The notes under the pieces are model-generated. The model was not told the origin of the DNA. It did not search any database and saw only the letters and a program-made list of their open reading frames with translations. Below, piece by piece: positions 60,399 through 64,000 of a DNA stretch of 64,000 nt. Within the stretch, counting starts at the first letter, position 1. Each line of letters begins with the position of its first letter. A program made the translations under genes and the position numbers. Source of the stretch: Hymenobacter persicinus (GTDB lineage: Bacteria; Bacteroidota; Bacteroidia; Cytophagales; Hymenobacteraceae); NCBI RefSeq assembly GCF_004167665.1, contig NZ_SEWE01000012.1, positions 1-64,000 of the forward strand, written 5' to 3'.

Positions 60399-61676
60399 AT
60401 GAAAGACAAATATAGCCACGCCAAGCGCGAACAATACGGCCGCCGGCTGGCCGCCCACCTCTGCGACCAGCATTTTGCCACCCAGCCCACCGCCACCCTC
60501 GACGGCCCCGCGGTGCTTCGTTTCACTCCCATCCGGCAGGTCAACCTGTTTGTGGTGCAGCAGCTGCTGGCCCAGTGGACCGGCGAAATGGCCCGCCTGC
60601 GCAGTCCTTACTTCGACTTTGAGGCCGACGACGTGCGCCAGGCCCTGACCCAGTTTATGAACACCCTCTCGCGGCGCATCAAGGTGAGCCGCGAGGCGTT
60701 TGAGCCCCTGCTGGCCCGCGCCATCAGCGACACGCTCGGCGTGGTGACGGATTCGGGCCAGACGTTTGAGGACAAGCTGCTCGGCCCGCAGCCCACGACC
60801 ACCGTGGAGCAGCTGCGCGACACGCTCCGCTACCTTGACATCGACAAGCCGCTGTTTCAGGGCTTTATCGACACGCTGACGCCGGGCACAGCCCTGGAGC
60901 GGGAGTTTCTGGCCGGCCGGTTCCGCCTCTACCAGGAAGCCAACTACAAAAACCACCAGCCCCTGGAAAAGCTCGTGGGTGAGTTCAGCGCCCTGCTGCC
61001 CCTGACCATTGCCGACCTGTGGACTGACGGCCCGGTGGCCGCCCCGGCTCCAGCGCCGGCGGCGCCCGCTGCTCCTGCCCCGCCCAGCGCTGTAGTGGAG
61101 CCAACGCCGGAGCCGGCCAAACCCGCGCCCGTAAGCCCGCCCGATGCGGCACCAACAGCTGCAGAAGCGTCGGCATCGGAAGTGGCCCCAACGCTGCCTG
61201 CGCCACCCGTGGCTCCTCCGCAATTCGTCACCCCGGCCCCCGCTCCGGCAGCGCCGGTGGCACCCGTGCAGGCCGCGGCGGCACCGGAAGCACCGCGGCG
61301 GCCCCTGGCGGAAACGGCTCAAACCGGCGCCGTACCGCTCTACCAGAAGCTCAAAGCTGAGCACGCCGCCCCAGCCCCGCTCAGCGAAACCCTGCGCGCG
61401 GAGCATCCCACGACGACCCTGGCCGATAAGTCGGCGCCGAAGGTGGAATCGTTGCGGGAGGCCATTTCCATCAACCAGCGCTTCAGCTTCATCAACGAGC
61501 TGTTCAATGGGGAGAATATGGAGTACCACACCGCCATTCAGCACCTTGATTCCCTGCCCGACGCCGACGCGGCCAAACGCTACGTAACCGAGGATTTGGG
61601 CCGGCAGTACGGCTGGGTCCGCAAGGAGGAGCACATCAATAAGCTGCTCAAGCTTATTGACCGCAAATTTGCCTAG
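60399..61676 (+). CDS. conserved protein with Pro/Ala-rich linker
   Basis: This 425-residue cytoplasmic protein is of two conserved parts joined by a low-complexity region. The N-terminal part (residues about 1-205) is helical (FTPIRQVNLFVVQQLLAQWT, VRQALTQFMNTLSRRIKVSR). Residues about 207-320 are almost only Pro, Ala, Val, Glu and Thr. The C-terminal part (about 350-425) carries LREAISINQRFSFINELFNG and YGWVRKEEHINKLLKLIDRK, a small helical domain seen in Bacteroidota proteins of unknown role. I do not recognise a function. The gene at 61715 follows within 40 nt. Confidence 0.7.
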   Translation: MKDKYSHAKREQYGRRLAAHLCDQHFATQPTATLDGPAVLRFTPIRQVNLFVVQQLLAQWTGEMARLRSPYFDFEADDVRQALTQFMNTLSRRIKVSREAFEPLLARAISDTLGVVTDSGQTFEDKLLGPQPTTTVEQLRDTLRYLDIDKPLFQGFIDTLTPGTALEREFLAGRFRLYQEANYKNHQPLEKLVGEFSALLPLTIADLWTDGPVAAPAPAPAAPAAPAPPSAVVEPTPEPAKPAPVSPPDAAPTAAEASASEVAPTLPAPPVAPPQFVTPAPAPAAPVAPVQAAAAPEAPRRPLAETAQTGAVPLYQKLKAEHAAPAPLSETLRAEHPTTTLADKSAPKVESLREAISINQRFSFINELFNGENMEYHTAIQHLDSLPDADAAKRYVTEDLGRQYGWVRKEEHINKLLKLIDRKFA

Positions 61677-61714
61677 CCGGGCTCGTGGCTGCTAACCGGC
61701 AGGTTGGGCCTGTG

Positions 61715-62737
61715 ATGCGCTGGCGGCAGCTGCTGCTGGTGTATCTGCTGTGCGTGGGGGTGCTGGCTGGCAGCGCCTACACCATGTACGTGCACTACGA
61801 CTTCTCCCACTCCCTCGACACGCGCAGCTACCTCAGCATTGCCCGTGGGGAGTTCAAGGGCGTCAGCCTCACGCGGCGCTACCGGGTGCTGGTGCCGGCC
61901 GCGGCGGCGGCGGCGGCTTGGCCCCTGGAGCAGGTCTATGCCCGCGTCTGGCCCCAGCGCGCCGCCACCGACTGGCCCCTGCGGCTGGCCTTCTATGTGG
62001 TCAACACCTTGGTTCTGGCCGCGGCGGGGCTGTTTATCTTCCGCAGCTGTTTGCAGTTTGGCGCCTTCCCGGGCGCGGCGGCGCTAGCCGTAGTGGCAGT
62101 GCTGGCCAGCCGCTGGGCCGTGTATATTGCCGGCCTGCCGTTGGTCGACAGCCTGTACATGCTCGTGTTTGCCTTGGCGTTTTTCGGGGCAACCAGTGGC
62201 TCTGCGGGGGCATTGGTCGCCTGTATCCTGCTGGGGCCGCTGGCCAAGGAGTCGTTTGTATTTCTCGTGCCGTGGCTGCTCGTGTTTGGCTCCCGCACCC
62301 TGGCCTGGCCCCGGCAATTGGCCTTGCTGGCCCTGGCTGGAGCCATAACTTACGCCGTGCGCCACTGGATTGACGGGCAGGCCGGCTCAGCTCCCCAGGA
62401 AAGCGTCGCTAATGCCCTGGACCACCTGCACAACCTGCTCTACTCGCTGCGGCGGCTGTTTTCGGTGAAGGGCGTGGGGGAAATCTTCAGCATCTTCGGC
62501 TTCTTCTGGCTGGTGCTGCTGGCCGGCTGGCGCGGCACCGCTGGCACCCGCCTGGCCTTGGGCTGGGCTGGGGCGTCATTCGTGGCCGTGGTGCTAGTGC
62601 ATATGCTGCTGTCTGGCGACCTGGGCCGGATGGGCTACCTGGGCGCCCCGGTTTTTGCGGTGGCCTGCGCCCAGCTGCTCACTTTTCATCCGGCCTTCCG
62701 CTGGCTGCGCCTGGGTTCGGGGTCAGCGGCGACGTAG
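61715..62737 (+). CDS. multi-pass membrane protein of unknown function
   Basis: This 340-residue protein has about nine membrane helices. It has a short periplasmic motif, YDFSHSLDTRSYLSIARGEF (about residues 25-44), and the loop RRYRVLVPAAA after it, reminiscent of lipid-linked sugar glycosyltransferases (GT-C), where an acidic first loop is catalytic. No glycosyltransferase family is confirmed. The ATG at 61715 is chosen; GTG codons at 61685 and 61712 are alternatives. The last 59 nt overlap, on the opposite strand, the end of the next membrane-protein gene. Confidence 0.65.
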   Translation: MRWRQLLLVYLLCVGVLAGSAYTMYVHYDFSHSLDTRSYLSIARGEFKGVSLTRRYRVLVPAAAAAAAWPLEQVYARVWPQRAATDWPLRLAFYVVNTLVLAAAGLFIFRSCLQFGAFPGAAALAVVAVLASRWAVYIAGLPLVDSLYMLVFALAFFGATSGSAGALVACILLGPLAKESFVFLVPWLLVFGSRTLAWPRQLALLALAGAITYAVRHWIDGQAGSAPQESVANALDHLHNLLYSLRRLFSVKGVGEIFSIFGFFWLVLLAGWRGTAGTRLALGWAGASFVAVVLVHMLLSGDLGRMGYLGAPVFAVACAQLLTFHPAFRWLRLGSGSAAT

Positions 62738-64000
62738 AAGCCGGCGGCAGAATCTCGGTCAGGTAGCGCGGCCCGAAGAATGTTGGAAAAGAGTCGAGGC
62801 GGACTGCGCGGAAGCCGCGCAGCAGGGCCGCGTTCTGGTCGCCATACACGAGTTGGGCCCGGTCGAGCAGGCGCGGGCTGCCGAGGCAGTCGGTGAGCAC
62901 CCGGCGGCCAGCCCTATGCTGGGCCTGCACCCAAGCCCGCACCCAGGCCGCCGACTGCCCCGGCCGCTGCACTAGCAGCGTGGGCGCGGGCAGCACGTTA
63001 GGCGGCCCCACGGGATTTCCGGAGTAGTAGTGCAGCTGGTTCAGCACCAGGTTGTGATTGTCGAGCAGAAACCAAGTGCGGGGCTGGGCTGGAATAGCCG
63101 TCAGCAGGGCTGCCGTGTTGGTAAAGCGCAGAAAGTGACTTGGCACCAGCCCGAAGGCCAGGTTCCAGAGCAGCATGCCGGCGCCCGCCGCCCCCAGGCT
63201 GCGGGCCGGCAGCCACGCCAGGCCACTCCCCACCACGGCGAAGAGGGCCGGCAGCATCACCATAAACTCCGCGTTGCCTTCCGAGTAGGCCGCAAATGCC
63301 AGCTGCAGGATCAGAATCAGGCCGTGCGTGCGCCTGACGGCAGCCAGGGTCCCGGTCGGAGCCAACTCAGTCCTGGCCAGCCGGTTTTGGAAGCTCCGCC
63401 AGCCGCTCCAGGCGGCCCAGCCAAAGAAGCCCGCGCAACTGAATAGCACCAGATACAGCACCGGAAAGGCCCGGACCAGGACCGTCAGGGAGCCGTGGAC
63501 CTGTACAAAGGTGCGCACCAGGTTAGCCACCGTCAGCAGAACGCCATGCCCGGACCCGGAGCCCCCCGCCAGCCCGGCGTAGTAGTCGTGAAACACGAAC
63601 CGCCACAGGGCGGGCACCGTCAGCGGCTCGTTCCAGGCGGACAGGGCCGCCGCGTAGGCCGCCGGCACCAGCAAAGCCGGCAGCGCGAAAACGAGCAGTT
63701 CTAACCCTTTGCGGCGGCCGTACCAGCCGGTACCGAGCAGCAAGCCCAGCCACCAGAAAAAGTGAATCTGGTGAAACAGGCAGGCCAGTGCCGCCCAGAA
63801 GCCGGCCGCCAGCAGCGGCGGGAGGCGGAGAGCGGCGGCCAGCCGGTAGCGCGTCCAACTCAGGCTGCCCAACATTGAAAACAGCACCGGCAGCACGTAG
63901 GCTTCATTTTCGGTGGCAAAGCGCAGCAGCCCGAAGCTGGCGCCCACCACTAGCGTCCAGGCGGCAATGCGGCGGTCGGGCTGCCCAAGGCGGCGCAGCA
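62679..64000 (-). CDS. multi-pass membrane protein, partial at the window edge
   Basis: The frame is open from the right edge to the stop at 62679, at least 440 residues, so the N-terminus lies outside the window. It has about ten membrane helices in the visible part, with HQIHFFWWLGLLLG and LLDNHNLVLNQLHYYSG, and a soluble C-terminal domain from about 100 residues before the end. The layout resembles GT-C type glycosyltransferases or polymer ligases, but no motif decides. The internal GTG at 63950 is not needed as a start. It converges on and overlaps the gene at 61715-62737. Confidence 0.65.
   Translation of the reverse strand, partial: LRRLGQPDRRIAAWTLVVGASFGLLRFATENEAYVLPVLFSMLGSLSWTRYRLAAALRLPPLLAAGFWAALACLFHQIHFFWWLGLLLGTGWYGRRKGLELLVFALPALLVPAAYAAALSAWNEPLTVPALWRFVFHDYYAGLAGGSGSGHGVLLTVANLVRTFVQVHGSLTVLVRAFPVLYLVLFSCAGFFGWAAWSGWRSFQNRLARTELAPTGTLAAVRRTHGLILILQLAFAAYSEGNAEFMVMLPALFAVVGSGLAWLPARSLGAAGAGMLLWNLAFGLVPSHFLRFTNTAALLTAIPAQPRTWFLLDNHNLVLNQLHYYSGNPVGPPNVLPAPTLLVQRPGQSAAWVRAWVQAQHRAGRRVLTDCLGSPRLLDRAQLVYGDQNAALLRGFRAVRLDSFPTFFGPRYLTEILPPASTSPLTPNPGAASGRPDEK

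Overview
The window looks like chromosomal DNA from a high-GC member of the Bacteroidota, most likely a Hymenobacter-like Cytophagales. The reasons are: proteins with type IX secretion (T9SS) sorting tails, a PorZ homologue beside recO, several start sites preceded by the Bacteroidota promoter box TAnnTTTG instead of a Shine-Dalgarno sequence, a short NuoG, and many exported proteins of families seen mainly in this phylum. The genus is inferred, not proven. I see no rRNA, tRNA, CRISPR array, phage or insertion sequence. Mobile-looking material is limited to small palindromic intergenic elements.

Layout. 0-1 kb: two small exported proteins on the minus strand, one cut by the window edge. 1.2-10 kb: a large T9SS surface protein, a HupE/UreJ-like membrane protein, an M1 aminopeptidase, a Yip1-like protein, a lipoprotein and a PH-domain protein. 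10-17 kb: type II NADH dehydrogenase, a CarboxypepD_reg-like protein, an ArsR regulator, a small 2Fe-2S protein, a HAD nucleotidase, a dNMP-kinase-like protein and PruA. 17.8-35 kb: all fourteen complex I genes, nuoA-J and nuoK-N, split by about 3 kb that carries two orphan genes and an ECF sigma factor with a small membrane protein. An extra exported protein lies between nuoL and nuoM.

35-43.7 kb: a DUF937-OmpA fusion, a 3'-5' exonuclease, a response regulator with a large propeller-type sensor kinase, a PhyH-type dioxygenase and an orphan gene. 43.7-52 kb: aspS, two exported proteins, tadA, superoxide dismutase, a winged-helix regulator with two membrane proteins, a nucleoside transporter and ndk. 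52-56 kb: an NrnA-type DHH phosphoesterase and four consecutive FKBP-type prolyl isomerases. 56-64 kb: tdk, porZ and recO on the minus strand, a ferredoxin, a conserved protein with a Pro/Ala-rich linker, and two multi-pass membrane proteins whose 3' ends overlap.

Functional themes. Respiration is served by two NADH entry routes (NDH-2 and a complex I lacking the large NuoG C-terminal domain). The envelope is served by T9SS cargo and PorZ, periplasmic FKBPs and an OmpA-type anchor. Nucleotide supply is served by tdk, ndk, the dNMP kinase, the nucleoside transporter and the YjjG-like nucleotidase. The most unusual structures are two families of intergenic palindromes, one with arms built of 8-nt tandem units, the broken complex I locus, a 16-bp hairpin inside the nuo operon, and a 24-codon ORF that is little more than a signal peptide.
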